This document shows positions 40,460 through 40,475 of a stretch of 40,475 nucleotides of DNA, piece by piece. The stretch is from Kitasatospora sp. MAP5-34 (GTDB lineage: Bacteria > Actinomycetota > Actinomycetes > Streptomycetales > Streptomycetaceae): NCBI RefSeq assembly GCF_029894335.1, contig NZ_JARXZC010000052.1, positions 1 to 40,475 on the forward strand. Reading direction: 5' to 3'. The notes under the pieces are model-generated. The model was not told where the DNA came from. It saw nothing but the letters and a program-made list of their open reading frames with translations, and did not search any database. Every line of letters starts with the position of its first letter. Position 1 is the stretch's first letter. Position numbers and translations under genes: made by a program.

Positions 40460-40475
40460 AAACCAACTGTAGTAC

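Larger units (their letters stand above)
39960..40475 (-). mobile_element. IS200/IS605-type element, cut by the window edge
   Basis: It holds a complete tnpA (40043-40459) and a right end with two subterminal hairpins. The left end lies outside the window. It inserted into the IS701-like transposase gene: the family text of that gene stops at about 39957, exactly where the IS200 end begins. Confidence 0.75.

Overview
The window is very GC-rich with strong G/C at third codon positions, GTG starts, leaderless-type promoters and many secreted proteins. The families present (DUF402, DinB/DUF664, I36 peptidase inhibitor, BrkB/YihY, HxlR, AraC, MarR and TetR regulators) point to a streptomycete-type actinomycete (Streptomyces, Kitasatospora or a close relative). 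No rRNA, tRNA, replication or core-metabolism genes are visible. At least seven insertion-sequence remnants or copies (IS630-like, IS5 twice, IS3, ISAs1, IS701-like, IS200/IS605) and many broken genes suggest an accessory chromosomal arm or a plasmid.

Layout. 1-6.4 kb: IS630-like remnant, a frameshifted gene, an aminoglycoside phosphotransferase-fold kinase, a LexA-type HTH fragment, an alpha/beta hydrolase, a decayed FG-GAP repeat gene and a BrkB/YihY membrane protein. 6.5-9.3 kb: two small secreted proteins (one an I36 protease inhibitor), a small unknown gene, and a DUF402-Nudix pair. 9.6-12.2 kb: NmrA-like reductase divergent from an HxlR regulator, then an ArsR-type regulator. 12.5-15.4 kb: tandem paralogous secreted beta-trefoil proteins around a broken VOC gene, a truncated second DUF402 gene, and a DinB protein. 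15.9-18.3 kb: a PD40-type lipoprotein and a secreted protein made of four exact 37-residue Cys/Trp repeats.

18.7-23.2 kb: VOC protein, AraC regulator, two-domain VOC protein, then a compact MarR-MFS-isochorismatase operon with a well-defined promoter/operator. 23.3-27.1 kb: a TetR-centred divergent locus. On one side four overlapping or near-contiguous minus-strand genes (TetR, two unknown small proteins, a nucleotidyltransferase-fold protein); on the other a 2-oxoglutarate/Fe(II) oxygenase and a PLP-dependent dehydratase. A near-perfect palindrome sits between them. This is the most coherent uncharacterised system in the window.

27.5-40.5 kb: mosaic, IS-rich DNA: an IS5/MFS chimeric remnant, a 5'-truncated gene behind an orphan 24-bp hairpin, a second PD40-type lipoprotein, a decayed IS3 element, a secreted trypsin-like protease whose stop overlaps the start of an IS-associated winged-helix gene, an intact IS5 transposase, a SAM methyltransferase, a truncated ISAs1 transposase, an unknown Cys-rich protein, and an IS701-like transposase interrupted by an IS200 element that runs off the right edge. 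All assignments come from reading translations by eye; no database search was run.
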